Source: 2-01-FULL-41-14 sp046317875
GTDB lineage: Bacteria; Pseudomonadota; Alphaproteobacteria; UBA7879; UBA5542
Reading direction: 5' to 3'
Assembly: GCA_046317875.1 (NCBI GenBank)
Contig: JBKCVN010000010.1
Span: 1-64,000, forward strand
DNA length: 64,000 nucleotides
In this document: positions 1 through 9,026 of the stretch, one piece after another
Position numbering within the stretch: the stretch's first letter is position 1
Layout of the letters: the number at the start of each line of letters is the position of its first letter
Notes under the pieces: generated by a model
What the model saw: only the letters and a program-made list of their open reading frames with translations
What the model was told of the DNA's origin: nothing
Databases searched by the model: none
Translations under genes and position numbers: made by a program

Positions 1-1197
1 GAAGTATATAAAGGCAGAGATTTAAGTAAAATGGCCCTTCAGCCTTTGGTCTCAAATGGTCCTTATCGCATCAAGTCCTTTGAGCCGGGTCGTTTCGTGG
101 TGTACGAAAGAATCAAGGATTTCTGGGGCAAGGATCTGCCCACCTACAAGGGCCGTTTTAACTTTGACGAAATTCGCGTGGATTATTACCTAAGCGAATC
201 CATTTTGTTTGAGGCGTTCAAATCTGGAAAAGTGGATATTATTGAAGAAAGTGATCCCCAGAAGTGGAAACGAAACTATGCCTTTGCGGCCTCCAAAAAA
301 ATTAAAACCGAAGAATTTACCCATAAACGTCCTGTGGGCATGTCATCCTTTGTTTACAACACCAGGCGCGAGATATTTAAAGATGCCCGCGTTAGGGAAG
401 CCCTGAATTTAGTTTTTGATTTTGAATATCTGAATGATTCTTTGTTCTATGGAATGTACACAAGAACCCTGAGTTTCTTTGACCATACTGAATTAAAACC
501 GGAAGGTAAGCCCACGGGGCCCGAATTAGCGTTACTAAATAAATATCGTGGAAAAGTTAATCCTACGGTACTGGCAGGTTCTTATAAAGCATCGGTTAAC
601 CAAACGCCCCAACAAAAACGGGAAAATATTCAAAAGGCCTTGGATCTTTTGAAAAAAGCAGGATGGAAAATGGATAAGGACAAATTGGTTTCTGCAAAAA
701 CCAATAAACCCTTTGAATTTGAAATTTTGTTGAAATCAAAAGAGTATGAAAAGGTTGCTTTGGAATTTGTAAGAAACCTGAAAAATTTGGGCATTAAAGC
801 GTTGGTACGTGTGATTGACGAAGCCCAGTATGAACGGCGCAAAATAGAGTTTGATTTTGATATGATTTACCATCTGTGGGCGGGTACCCGTTCCCCTGGA
901 AATGAGTTGATTAACTACATTTCATCTAAGGCTGCGGATATGCAAGGAAGCCGTAACTATCCAGGCATTCGAGACTTTGTGATTGATGAATTAATCCAGA
1001 ATATCATTCAATCTAAAGATAGAACAGTTTTGGTAACCAATGTGAAGGTTTTGGATCGCATTTTAATGGCGGGCCATTATGTGCTGCCGTTGTTTCATTT
1101 AACCAAAGATATGGTGGCATATAAGAATTCGTTGGCACATCCTTTGATTCAGCCGGTAATGGAATCCCGGATTGAATCATGGTGGTCAGTTGTCTGA
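1..1197 (+). CDS. Peptide ABC transporter substrate-binding protein, family 5 (YejA-like), 3' part
   Basis: This is the C-terminal part of a periplasmic family 5 solute-binding protein of the oligopeptide type. The frame is open from the first base, so the ATG at 31 is internal and the gene begins outside the window. The fragment carries the family stretch SNGPYRIKSFEPGRF and a C-terminal lobe. It aligns closely with the complete binding protein at 33543 (SGPYKIKSYHSGKF, then FDEV and FEAFKKG), so the two are paralogs. No permease gene follows, because the next gene lies on the opposite strand and the two 3' ends overlap by 49 bp. The ligand is probably a peptide or murein peptide, which is inferred from the family only. 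Confidence 0.88.
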   Translation, partial: EVYKGRDLSKMALQPLVSNGPYRIKSFEPGRFVVYERIKDFWGKDLPTYKGRFNFDEIRVDYYLSESILFEAFKSGKVDIIEESDPQKWKRNYAFAASKKIKTEEFTHKRPVGMSSFVYNTRREIFKDARVREALNLVFDFEYLNDSLFYGMYTRTLSFFDHTELKPEGKPTGPELALLNKYRGKVNPTVLAGSYKASVNQTPQQKRENIQKALDLLKKAGWKMDKDKLVSAKTNKPFEFEILLKSKEYEKVALEFVRNLKNLGIKALVRVIDEAQYERRKIEFDFDMIYHLWAGTRSPGNELINYISSKAADMQGSRNYPGIRDFVIDELIQNIIQSKDRTVLVTNVKVLDRILMAGHYVLPLFHLTKDMVAYKNSLAHPLIQPVMESRIESWWSVV

Positions 1198-2984
1198 TGT
1201 TCCTTATGAAGAGGAGCTGTTGATTTTTTCAACCATTCTTTTTCAGGGGCTGGCAAAAATTTGTGAAGGGCTTCCCACACCTGCTGATGATAGTCATTCA
1301 GCCAATTAATTTCTGCATAAGATAAAAGATCTAGATCAATACAGCGCCGATCGATGGGGCACAGGGTGAGTGACCGAAACTGCAGCATTGTTTTGCCCAA
1401 AATATCTTTGTGGGAAGACTGTTCCACCACCATCATGTTTTCAATCCGAATACCAAATTCGCCGGTTAAATAACACCCAGGTTCATTTGATAAAACCATG
1501 CCGGGTCGTAAGGCCACAGGAATGGGCCGGGGCGAAATGCTTTGGGGGCCTTCATGAACATTTAGGTATTGCCCCACCCCATGCCCTGTGGAATGGGCAT
1601 AATCCACACCAACCTCCCATAAGGCCCTTCGGGCCAAAACATCTAACTGAGCACCTGTTGTCCCTTCGGGAAAGCGAATAAGAAATAAGGAAATAAAACC
1701 TTTTAGAACACGCGTAAAAAGATCTTTTTGTTTGGTTGTGGGGGTCCCATGAATGCATACCGTTCGGGTCACATCGGTGGTGCCCTCAAAGTATTGGCCA
1801 CCAGAATCACATAAAAATAAATCGTTTTGCTTCAATGTTTGTGACCGCTTGTTGGGACGATAATGAACAATGGATCCATTTTGATTAGCACCAGCGATGG
1901 TGGGGAAACTGGGCCCTTTGAAATTTTTATTTTCAGCGCGAAGAGCATCTACTTTAAGGGCTGCATCAAACTCGTTAATCGATTGAACCGGCACGGTTTG
2001 TTCTATCCAATAGAAAAACTTTGCCAAGGCAATCCCGTCCCACAGGTGAGCCTTATGGGCATGTTGAATTTCGGTGGGTGTTTTGCAGGCCCGTAATAAG
2101 ACACAAGGGTCATCGGTATTTTTTAAGAAACTGACCGAGGATTCTAAAATATGCTTAATTTTTATAGGCGAACTATGCTTGGTATAACCAATTTTTAAGC
2201 CGGCCGTTAGGGAGGGTAAAATGGCCTCTAGGTTTACGCCTGACATTCGGTGAAATGTAACCCGGGATGCAAAATGCTTTTTTATCTTAGGCGTTAGATT
2301 TTCAAAATAGGTAAAGAGATCAATTTTTCCTGATTCATGGATGAGGGCATAACACAAGGATATGGGGGTATAGGGTACATCATTCCCCCGAATATTTAAA
2401 AGCCAACAAATAGACGCTGAGGATGTGAGGAAAAATCCATCCAGCTGGTGCCTTTTAATTTCATCGGTAACCCACTCTAGTTTTTCTATCCATGAAAGAC
2501 CAGCGTATTTTTCGGGATACAAAAATATTTTTGTTTTGGTGATTGGGGGGTGGTCTTTCCATATTTCATCAATCAGGTTATGTTTCAGGGGGGTTAAGAT
2601 AATAAGGTTAGTGGCCTTCTGTAATTGAGAAATTTGTGCGCCCGTATAATCCCATGCGTCATACCCAAGGTTCAAATCAATATCTTTATCCTTGTTTTCC
2701 AACAGCCAGTCCACCATGGAAGGTAGACCATAATTTTTGATTTCAAATAAACTATGATTAATTTGTTTTTGCGCTTGCAGGGTATATCGGCCATCTACAA
2801 AAAGAGCAGCTTTATTTTTAAGAACAATGATTGTCCCCAGTGACCCCGTAAAACCAGATAAAAACTTAATCCGATGGTAATATTCGGGGATGAAATCGTT
2901 TTGGAATGGGTCTGACATGGGAATAATGATCCCATCCAGATTATGCTCTTCTAACTTTTCCCGCAGTTTAATTAGTTTATTCAT
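1149..2984 (-). CDS. pepP: Xaa-Pro aminopeptidase (M24B, aminopeptidase P family)
   Basis: This metallopeptidase removes an N-terminal residue preceding proline. At 611 residues it has the long three-domain form: two creatinase-like N-terminal domains (LFVDGRYTLQAQ near residue 60) and a C-terminal pita-bread domain. The metal ligands are visible as LCDSGGQYFEGTTDVTRT (two Asp), HSTGHGVG (His), NEPGCY (Glu) and GIRIENM (Glu). The start codon overlaps the 3' end of prmA by 8 bp, so the two are probably cotranscribed and translationally coupled. The tail is rich in His and Thr and overlaps the convergent transporter gene. The likely role is cytoplasmic peptide turnover. Confidence 0.93.
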   Translation of the reverse strand: MNKLIKLREKLEEHNLDGIIIPMSDPFQNDFIPEYYHRIKFLSGFTGSLGTIIVLKNKAALFVDGRYTLQAQKQINHSLFEIKNYGLPSMVDWLLENKDKDIDLNLGYDAWDYTGAQISQLQKATNLIILTPLKHNLIDEIWKDHPPITKTKIFLYPEKYAGLSWIEKLEWVTDEIKRHQLDGFFLTSSASICWLLNIRGNDVPYTPISLCYALIHESGKIDLFTYFENLTPKIKKHFASRVTFHRMSGVNLEAILPSLTAGLKIGYTKHSSPIKIKHILESSVSFLKNTDDPCVLLRACKTPTEIQHAHKAHLWDGIALAKFFYWIEQTVPVQSINEFDAALKVDALRAENKNFKGPSFPTIAGANQNGSIVHYRPNKRSQTLKQNDLFLCDSGGQYFEGTTDVTRTVCIHGTPTTKQKDLFTRVLKGFISLFLIRFPEGTTGAQLDVLARRALWEVGVDYAHSTGHGVGQYLNVHEGPQSISPRPIPVALRPGMVLSNEPGCYLTGEFGIRIENMMVVEQSSHKDILGKTMLQFRSLTLCPIDRRCIDLDLLSYAEINWLNDYHQQVWEALHKFLPAPEKEWLKKSTAPLHKEHQTTDHHDSIRDSITG

Positions 2985-3864
2985 GTGTCAAAATTAATGT
3001 TGTCCATTCGTCTACCGAAACGGTGTCCATTAATTGTAACCCATGTTTCTGATGATGTTCAATGACTTCCTGGGCTTGGCTTTGTAAGAGACCAGAAAGG
3101 ATGGCAACCCCATTGGGATTAAGGTGTTGTTTCAGCTGGAGAGCCATTTCACAAAGGGGCTTGGCCAAAATATTGCAAAGGATCAGGTCAAACTGACTTT
3201 TTGGTGGAATGCTTTCATATCCTGTGCTTTGACAGCAGGTAACTTGGGAAGATAGCCCATTTTTTGAAATATTTTCTTTGGTTGTCTCAACCGAAAAGGG
3301 ATCAATATCCACAGCCGTAACGGGAATGTTAAAAAGTCGAGCGGCCGCCATGGCCAAAATACCCGATCCACAGCCCATATCTAATGCCGTTTTTGGTTTT
3401 TGTTTCAAGGAACAAAGGGCCATTAAACAGCCTTTTGTGCTTCCGTGTTCACCACTTCCAAAAGCCAGGGCCGCATTGATATGAAGGGCTATTTTTTCCG
3501 GGGGAATGGCTCCATCAAAATGGGAACCATGAATAAAAAAAGATCCAACTTCAAGGGGCGGGAAAGATAATTGATTTTCCAACAACCAGTTTTTCTCGGG
3601 GATTTCTTCTAGTTTATAGTCCACCGGTATGGGAAGGCCATGGTCATCCAGTCTTTTCAGAAAATCTGCTTTTACTTCTTCTAGCTGCAAGACCTGGGTT
3701 GTTCGCGTATTGGAAATGAAGGCATCAATTTTTAAATCATCGCTGATATGATTGGGATCATCCCATGAAACGTTTTCTGTCACATCCGCTAAAAGATTTA
3801 CATACCGATCCACAAGGTGGCGCGATACAAGAAGTTGAAGATGAAATAAGGTTGGTTTTGTCAT
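2977..3864 (-). CDS. prmA: Ribosomal protein L11 methyltransferase
   Basis: PrmA trimethylates ribosomal protein L11 using S-adenosylmethionine. The protein has 295 residues, the usual length. The N-terminal substrate-recognition part is followed by LAFGSGEHGSTKGCL, the family's typical entry to the methyltransferase domain. Next come the SAM-binding motif ALDMGCGSGILAMAA and the catalytic-loop motif DLILCNILAKPL (NxLA type). It is the first gene of a two-gene unit with the aminopeptidase P gene, whose start it overlaps. Only 56 bp separate its start from the antiporter gene upstream on the same strand. Confidence 0.94.
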   Translation of the reverse strand: MTKPTLFHLQLLVSRHLVDRYVNLLADVTENVSWDDPNHISDDLKIDAFISNTRTTQVLQLEEVKADFLKRLDDHGLPIPVDYKLEEIPEKNWLLENQLSFPPLEVGSFFIHGSHFDGAIPPEKIALHINAALAFGSGEHGSTKGCLMALCSLKQKPKTALDMGCGSGILAMAAARLFNIPVTAVDIDPFSVETTKENISKNGLSSQVTCCQSTGYESIPPKSQFDLILCNILAKPLCEMALQLKQHLNPNGVAILSGLLQSQAQEVIEHHQKHGLQLMDTVSVDEWTTLILTHE

Positions 3865-3920
3865 GCTTTTGCTCAGGCTCTAAAATATAGTCGGAGTTTG
3901 TCTGTTACACAAGGTAAAAC

Positions 3921-5657
3921 CTAGTTTTTTTTCAAAACTTTGGGAAGCCAGGGGAATTTGAGCGGTCGAAGAGATGTTTTTGAAATAAGGGACCTTTTGT
4001 ATTTTTCGATAATAATTTCGGCTTGCTCGGCTGTGATTCCAAATACGCCAAACACAGCAGAGGCCAGTTGGAAGCTGGGTGCAAACAATTCGGGGGAAAT
4101 GGGTTCGGCCCCTAGTTGTTGCAGTTCATAGGCTTGGTCACTGTCTTGCACACGCACAAATATTTTTAAAGAACGATCGTGGTTCTTAAGCATTTTAACG
4201 GCTTGGGTGGAAAAGTGAAAGTCTTCCAGGCTGATCACCACAGCTTTTGCTTGGCTGACATTTAGCGCTTCGAAGATTTCTATTTTCTTGGCATCCCCCA
4301 AGAAAATAGGAAAATTATTCATGCGTCCCTTGGCCACCCTTGTGGGGCTCATGTCTATGATAATATGAGGAATATACCGCAGGGATAAAAGGTTATGGAC
4401 CGTTTCTCCCACCAAATTAAACCCAACAATAATCACATGATTTTTCATGTCCACCGATTCTTCGGCTGCGGCCTTGATGGAAATGCCCGAACTTTTGCTG
4501 ATTCGTTTACTGATGAACGACCCCAGTAAATCTAGGAAGGGGCTAAGCATCATACTGATGACCACCACCAGATAGGTTGTTTGGGTGATGTCAGCATCAA
4601 TAATGGTGGCCATTTCGGCTTGCTTGAACAGGACAAACACAAACTCGCTGCCTCCGGCCAGAAGAATGGCGATACGAATGGCTGTTTTAACGGGAATTTT
4701 TACCATCATGGATACGATAAGGAAAATGGATATCTTGGCCAATAAAAGCAGGCTGAGGAAAGAAAAGACAAACACCGGTTTTTCCACCAGTAATTTAAAA
4801 TCAAGGGACATGCCTACGGTCATAAAAAACAGACCCAATAGAAGGGATCGGAAGGGCTTGATGTCGGCTTCTACACGATGACGATGATCGGTTTCTGCCA
4901 ACAAAAGCCCGCCCAGAAATGCTCCTAAGCCCAAGGAAAGACCAGCATAGGCGGTGGTAAAGCTGGTGGCGAGAATGATCAATAAGGTAAGGGCAAAGAA
5001 TAGATCCGAGTTTCGGGTGGCCACCACCGTACGGAAAAGGGGGCGTAACAGGTATCGGCCAAAAAGAATAAAACCGGTGATGACGGCAATCACTTTAAGA
5101 AGTGCGATACCCAAGACCAGCACAAAGGATTTTTCCGTACCTTGGCTAAGGGTGATCCATACCAAGGCCACGATGACCATCAGATCTTGAAAAAGCAAAA
5201 CCGAAAATGAAATGCGGCCAAACCGTGATGTAATGGCCTTTTGATCGGATAAAATTTGCAACACCACGGCGGTGGATGAAAAGGATAGCCCAAGCCCTAA
5301 TAAAATGGAGGTATCAAGGTTGGCGCCGAAATAGGAGGCAATACAGCCAATTAAAATAGCCGTTAAACAGACTTGTAGGAATCCCATGCCCAAAACGTAT
5401 TTTTTAAGTTCTTGTAAGCGTTCCCAGGGAAGTTCAAGCCCAATGGTAAACAAAAGAAATACTACTCCAAATTCGGCAATATGTTTGGATGTTTCCAAGT
5501 GTTCAAAAATGTCCAAAGCATGGGGACCTAGGGCCACACCCGCCATTAGATAGCCCAGGGCAGACGTAACCTTGAATTTGCTGCAGATGATGGAAATAAA
5601 AATAGCGGTACCCAAAAAGTAAAGTATTTCCCAAAACTGATGGGTAGATGCGTCCAC
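3921..5657 (-). CDS. Kef-type monovalent cation/proton antiporter (CPA2) with TrkA-N domain
   Basis: This membrane antiporter of the CPA2 family exchanges K+ or Na+ for protons. Residues 1 to about 385 contain around a dozen hydrophobic segments, with the conserved GLGLSFSSTAVVLQIL and GAFLGGLLLAET stretches. Residues about 405-540 form a cytoplasmic TrkA-N (RCK) nucleotide-binding domain opening with NHVIIVGFNLVGE. The start is GTG at 5657, preceded by the SD-like GGGGAA about 7 nt upstream. Domain order fits KefB/KefC or the related YbaL group, and I cannot separate these. No KefF/KefG-like partner is adjacent, so glutathione-gated K+ efflux is possible but not shown. Confidence 0.88.
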   Translation of the reverse strand: MDASTHQFWEILYFLGTAIFISIICSKFKVTSALGYLMAGVALGPHALDIFEHLETSKHIAEFGVVFLLFTIGLELPWERLQELKKYVLGMGFLQVCLTAILIGCIASYFGANLDTSILLGLGLSFSSTAVVLQILSDQKAITSRFGRISFSVLLFQDLMVIVALVWITLSQGTEKSFVLVLGIALLKVIAVITGFILFGRYLLRPLFRTVVATRNSDLFFALTLLIILATSFTTAYAGLSLGLGAFLGGLLLAETDHRHRVEADIKPFRSLLLGLFFMTVGMSLDFKLLVEKPVFVFSFLSLLLLAKISIFLIVSMMVKIPVKTAIRIAILLAGGSEFVFVLFKQAEMATIIDADITQTTYLVVVISMMLSPFLDLLGSFISKRISKSSGISIKAAAEESVDMKNHVIIVGFNLVGETVHNLLSLRYIPHIIIDMSPTRVAKGRMNNFPIFLGDAKKIEIFEALNVSQAKAVVISLEDFHFSTQAVKMLKNHDRSLKIFVRVQDSDQAYELQQLGAEPISPELFAPSFQLASAVFGVFGITAEQAEIIIEKYKRSLISKTSLRPLKFPWLPKVLKKN

Positions 5658-5778
5658 TGTAATTTCCCCGTTGCGTATAAATTATTTAGTTTCAATAATT
5701 ATTTAATCATAAATTAGGGGTGAACACTAGTATGAATTTTTTCTATTTTCAGATAACTCTACTGTCTAGGAAAAGAGT

Positions 5779-6159
5779 ATGCTAAATTACCATATCAATG
5801 GAGAAAAAGAGATGGACCTGAACCTATATGGGTATGGCTTTTTCTATATTAGTTTAAGCATTATCATTTTTCTTTTAAGTTTTAGACTTTTAAGAAAAAT
5901 TAAAAATAGCCCGGGTATGAAACCTTCTTTTTATGAAAAAGAGGAAAGTTTTACATTTAAAACGACCCAAGATTTTAATGTGTATTTTTATACATTAGGG
6001 TTGTTGTTTTTGATTTTGCTGGCCTTTGTTTTGTTCTTTTTCCTGTGGGTGGCCGCCAATGAAACCCTGAGCCTGTTAAGTTTTTTTCCGTTGGTGTTTG
6101 TAACTTTATTACTAGGGGCCGGCTATTTCTATGCCTGGAAAAAAGGGATTTTTGAATGA
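5779..6159 (+). CDS. nuoA: Divergent NADH-quinone oxidoreductase subunit A-like protein
   Basis: This is a 126-residue protein with three membrane segments and the NuoA layout. The segment from FNVYFYTLGLLF to YFYAWKKGIFE aligns without gaps to the canonical FDVRFYLV...YEWKKGALEW. Key residues are changed. The YECGF cysteine site reads YEKEE. The FDLEIAFLFPW motif, which carries the conserved Asp and Glu, reads LLAFVLFFFLW, so both acids are gone. It opens an eight-gene operon, and its stop overlaps the nuoB start as ATGA. A start at 5812 (GGAG upstream) is an alternative to 5779. I am sure of homology but doubt ordinary proton-coupling function. Confidence 0.8.
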   Translation: MLNYHINGEKEMDLNLYGYGFFYISLSIIIFLLSFRLLRKIKNSPGMKPSFYEKEESFTFKTTQDFNVYFYTLGLLFLILLAFVLFFFLWVAANETLSLLSFFPLVFVTLLLGAGYFYAWKKGIFE

Positions 6160-6641
6160 CGGTTCCTATTTCTAAGGCCTTACAAAAAGAAATGACTCAG
6201 GCTTCAAAGAAAACAGATCCTTTTTTGAGCCTGCGGGATTCTTTTTTAAGGTGGGCCCAGAAAAAATCCCTGACCTTATTTGTAGTGAATGCCCAATCTT
6301 GCTGTACGGGCCATATTAAAGATTTAAAAGTGGGTCAACCTAACCAAGTGGGGGGAATTATTAGCCGTAACCCCTCGCGGGCCAATGTATTGATTATATG
6401 TGGTGCCGTAAGCCATCAAATGGGCCCCGTTATTCGGTCTTTATACGACCAAATGGAAAAACCGAGCTGGGTTATTGCCCTGGGTAGCTGTGCGGCAGGA
6501 GGGGGAGTTTATCATCATTCGTATGGTGTGGTGAAGGATTTAGGTCAAATTGTGCCCGTGGATATTTTTATACCAGGGTGTCCCGTCTCGCATAAGGGCC
6601 TGGTCGAGGCTTTGGATAAAATTATTGGATCCGTTGTATGA
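6156..6641 (+). CDS. nuoB: Divergent NADH-quinone oxidoreductase subunit B-like protein
   Basis: In complex I, NuoB carries the terminal [4Fe-4S] cluster N2 next to the quinone site. All four ligand cysteines are present here: the adjacent pair in AQSCCTGHI, one in LGSCAAGGG and one in PGCPVS. YDQMEKPSWVIALGSC and VPVDIFIPGCP match the family closely. The region just after the Cys pair is altered, because the conserved CCAVEMM Glu is replaced and the RYDxDRFG stretch is shortened. The gene overlaps nuoA by 4 bp and ends 9 bp before nuoC. The protein can probably hold a cluster, but its redox partner is uncertain given the rest of the operon. Confidence 0.88.
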   Translation: MTVPISKALQKEMTQASKKTDPFLSLRDSFLRWAQKKSLTLFVVNAQSCCTGHIKDLKVGQPNQVGGIISRNPSRANVLIICGAVSHQMGPVIRSLYDQMEKPSWVIALGSCAAGGGVYHHSYGVVKDLGQIVPVDIFIPGCPVSHKGLVEALDKIIGSVV

Positions 6642-6650
6642 AAGTAAAGA

Positions 6651-7286
6651 ATGTTTTCAACGCACAATAAAATTGAAGATTATATTTTAAAAAGGCTGTC
6701 TAATTATGATTTGACGTTGGCCTATGATGGCTACGAAATAGAAATCACCACCCCCGCTGATTCCCTATATAATGTTTTGTCTTTTTTGGTACATGATACC
6801 CACTGTCATTTTGATCAATTATTAGATCTGATCGTTTTAGATTCCCCCCCATCTAAAAAACGTTTTCAGCTTATTTATATTGTACGTAGTATAAAAAACA
6901 ATCAGTGTTTACGGATTAGAACAACCACTGGGGAAGAAATCGCCTCAGTTTCGGAAGTGTATCGTAATGCCCTGTGGTTAGAACGCGAAGCTTGGGAAAT
7001 GTTCGGAGTTTTCTTTAAAAATAGTCGAGATCCCCGACGGTTATTAACAACCTTTAAAGTGGGGGGCCATCCTTTGCGGAAAGACTATCCCATAGAGGGA
7101 TTCTCTGATTATGTGTTGAATCCCAAAAATGGGCAATTCTTATCCGTACCCCTGGCACACCAGGAAAAATATCGTTTTGCGTCTTGTCAGACAGTGTCTT
7201 CTAAAGGGCAGCAACTAGAAAATAATCCTGCACAGCAAGAAATTAATACCGAGATGATACCTTCATTATCTGAGGATATATTTTAG
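6651..7286 (+). CDS. nuoC: NADH-quinone oxidoreductase subunit C-like protein (30 kDa)
   Basis: NuoC is a structural subunit of the peripheral arm. The diagnostic C-terminal signature is clear, with LEREAWEMFGVFF followed by RDPRRLL and GGHPLRKDYPIEG (residues about 105-160). The N-terminal half is weakly conserved. A tail of about 50 residues after the signature is rich in Gln, Asn and Ser and looks unstructured. At 211 residues the length is normal. It lies 9 bp after nuoB and 1 bp before nuoD, inside the operon. Unlike NuoA, D, F and H it has no cofactor or quinone residues by which degeneration could be judged. Confidence 0.88.
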   Translation: MFSTHNKIEDYILKRLSNYDLTLAYDGYEIEITTPADSLYNVLSFLVHDTHCHFDQLLDLIVLDSPPSKKRFQLIYIVRSIKNNQCLRIRTTTGEEIASVSEVYRNALWLEREAWEMFGVFFKNSRDPRRLLTTFKVGGHPLRKDYPIEGFSDYVLNPKNGQFLSVPLAHQEKYRFASCQTVSSKGQQLENNPAQQEINTEMIPSLSEDIF

Positions 7287-7287
7287 A

Positions 7288-8457
7288 ATGGTTTCTGTAC
7301 AGCGCGTTAATTTTGGACCCTATCATCCTTCGATTAAAGGCATGGTGCGCTTTGTATTAGAGTTAGAGGGGGAGACTATCCAAAAAGGGACTTGTTATGC
7401 AGGCTTTACCCATCGTGGATTGGAAAAAATCTTAGAGGCCAAGCCTTTTATCAAAGTTCAAAAAATATTAGAAAATGCAGATAAAAACTTTTTGACGCCT
7501 TTTAGTTTTTCTTATGCCTTTGCGTTAGGTATGGAGACCCTTCAAAAGGAGCAAGCTCCTGTTCGGGGACAGTTTAGTCGTGTTATTTTGGCCGAACTGG
7601 GACGTATTTTTTGCCATTTAAACCAGATTGCGGCCATCAGCGAAAGTATTGATTTCCATTTAATTTCCTCGTGGGCATTGAACCTGGTGGAAGAATTGGA
7701 TGGGCTGTTTATCGCTTTATCGGATACTCATAAGGTTCATATTGTGCCGGGGGGGATTTCCGCCGAATTATCTTTAAAGCTTTTACAAGAAATAAGGGCG
7801 TTAAGTCAGAAAATAAATCAAGACGTGAGTCGGATTAAGAATGCCCTTCTTCATAATGCCATTTTCAAACTGCGCGCCACGCAAGTGGGCGTTGTATCCG
7901 AAGTGGAAGCCATGGCTTGGGGGTTGTCTGGGCCCATTTTAAGAGCATCCAGAATAGGGTGGGATTTGAGGAAAGCCAAACCCTATGATATCTATACTTT
8001 GTTAGACTTTAAAATCCCAGTGGGGGCCCAGGGTGATAGCTTTGAACGCACCGCTGTTCGGATTGAAGAAATTTTTCAAAGTGTATCCATTATTTGTCAA
8101 TGTGTGGAACTGATGCCCCGGGAAGGCGAGGTAAATAGCTTTTATAATGCACAACAACAAGGATGCAAAGGCAAGGGTTTATCTACAGAAGCGATGATTA
8201 CCCATTATAAATTTTTTACAGGGTCAGTTCCTTTAAAATCCGGACAACCTTATGTGGCCATTGAAGGAGCCCGAGGAGAATTAGGGTTGTTTTTGTCTTA
8301 TCACGAAGGAATGAATACGTTTGATCGGGTGCGGCTGCGGACACCTAGCTTTTTTAATCTACAAACCTTGGAAGCATTAATTAAAGGGCATATGTTTTCT
8401 GATTTACCTTTATTGTTTAATTCCTTTGATATTTATTCCGCCGAGGTGGATCGATGA
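7288..8457 (+). CDS. nuoD: Divergent NADH-quinone oxidoreductase subunit D-like protein (49 kDa)
   Basis: NuoD normally forms the ubiquinone-headgroup site with NuoB. The protein is full length at 389 residues, from NFGPYHPSIKG to the terminal EVDR. IGWDLRKAKPYDIY and FKIPVGAQGDSFERT are well kept, as is the N2-proximal HRGLEK. The two headgroup ligands are not. The second His of GPxHPxxHG (bovine His59) is Lys. The Tyr of FDRLDYVS (bovine Tyr108) aligns with Phe or Lys, depending on a two-residue gap. The [NiFe]-hydrogenase cysteine motifs are absent. It overlaps nuoE by 4 bp. Homology is certain; quinone reduction is doubtful. Confidence 0.88.
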   Translation: MVSVQRVNFGPYHPSIKGMVRFVLELEGETIQKGTCYAGFTHRGLEKILEAKPFIKVQKILENADKNFLTPFSFSYAFALGMETLQKEQAPVRGQFSRVILAELGRIFCHLNQIAAISESIDFHLISSWALNLVEELDGLFIALSDTHKVHIVPGGISAELSLKLLQEIRALSQKINQDVSRIKNALLHNAIFKLRATQVGVVSEVEAMAWGLSGPILRASRIGWDLRKAKPYDIYTLLDFKIPVGAQGDSFERTAVRIEEIFQSVSIICQCVELMPREGEVNSFYNAQQQGCKGKGLSTEAMITHYKFFTGSVPLKSGQPYVAIEGARGELGLFLSYHEGMNTFDRVRLRTPSFFNLQTLEALIKGHMFSDLPLLFNSFDIYSAEVDR

Positions 8458-9026
8458 AAAAAACTGTATCTATTGTGAATCCCGATCACCTATTAGCCAT
8501 AGAAAAGATTTTTTCCAAATATCCAAAGGAAGGAAAAAAGGCGGCCTTAAGGGAAATTTTGGGTAAGTTCTTGCCTGAAAAAATTCCGTTTCAGAATCAT
8601 GTGCGTTTTATGAAAGAACTGGCCTGTTCTTATGATATCCCGGTCCATTTTTTAATGGAAATTGCCCGTAACGATTTGGGATACAGTTATGAGGAATCGG
8701 GTGTGGCCCACCACATTGAGGTATGCCTTTCTTTGCCCTGCCTATTACGGGGGGGCGGTGATGTTATGAAGGCATGCGAAAAATGGTTGGGTTTGCCCTG
8801 TGGATCAAAAACGGTGGATGGACGTTTTTTATTGGATAAAAAATTATGCTTTAATCGGTGTTCAAAGGGGCCCACTGTGAAAATTAATGATCATATCCAA
8901 GAAGAGCTGACGCCCACCAAGATGGTTTTTTGGTTACAAGGTTTGGGATCGGAAGATAAAGCCTCGGCCCCTATGACATCTACAAAAGTACGCATGCCTT
9001 ATGCCGCCCTGGGAGAGAAAGAATGA
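8454..9026 (+). CDS. nuoE: NADH-quinone oxidoreductase subunit E-like protein (24 kDa)
   Basis: NuoE carries the [2Fe-2S] cluster N1a next to the FMN subunit. The four ligands are present, two in EVCLSLPCLLRGG (C-x4-C) and two in KLCFNRCSKGP (C-x3-C), followed by the family-typical VKINDHIQEELTP. The N-terminal helical domain (residues about 20-80) is recognisable but divergent. At 190 residues the length is normal. The gene overlaps nuoD and nuoF by 4 bp on each side. The cluster site is retained although the partner NuoF has lost its FMN site, which makes this an isolated but apparently functional iron-sulfur subunit. Confidence 0.88.
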   Translation: MKKTVSIVNPDHLLAIEKIFSKYPKEGKKAALREILGKFLPEKIPFQNHVRFMKELACSYDIPVHFLMEIARNDLGYSYEESGVAHHIEVCLSLPCLLRGGGDVMKACEKWLGLPCGSKTVDGRFLLDKKLCFNRCSKGPTVKINDHIQEELTPTKMVFWLQGLGSEDKASAPMTSTKVRMPYAALGEKE

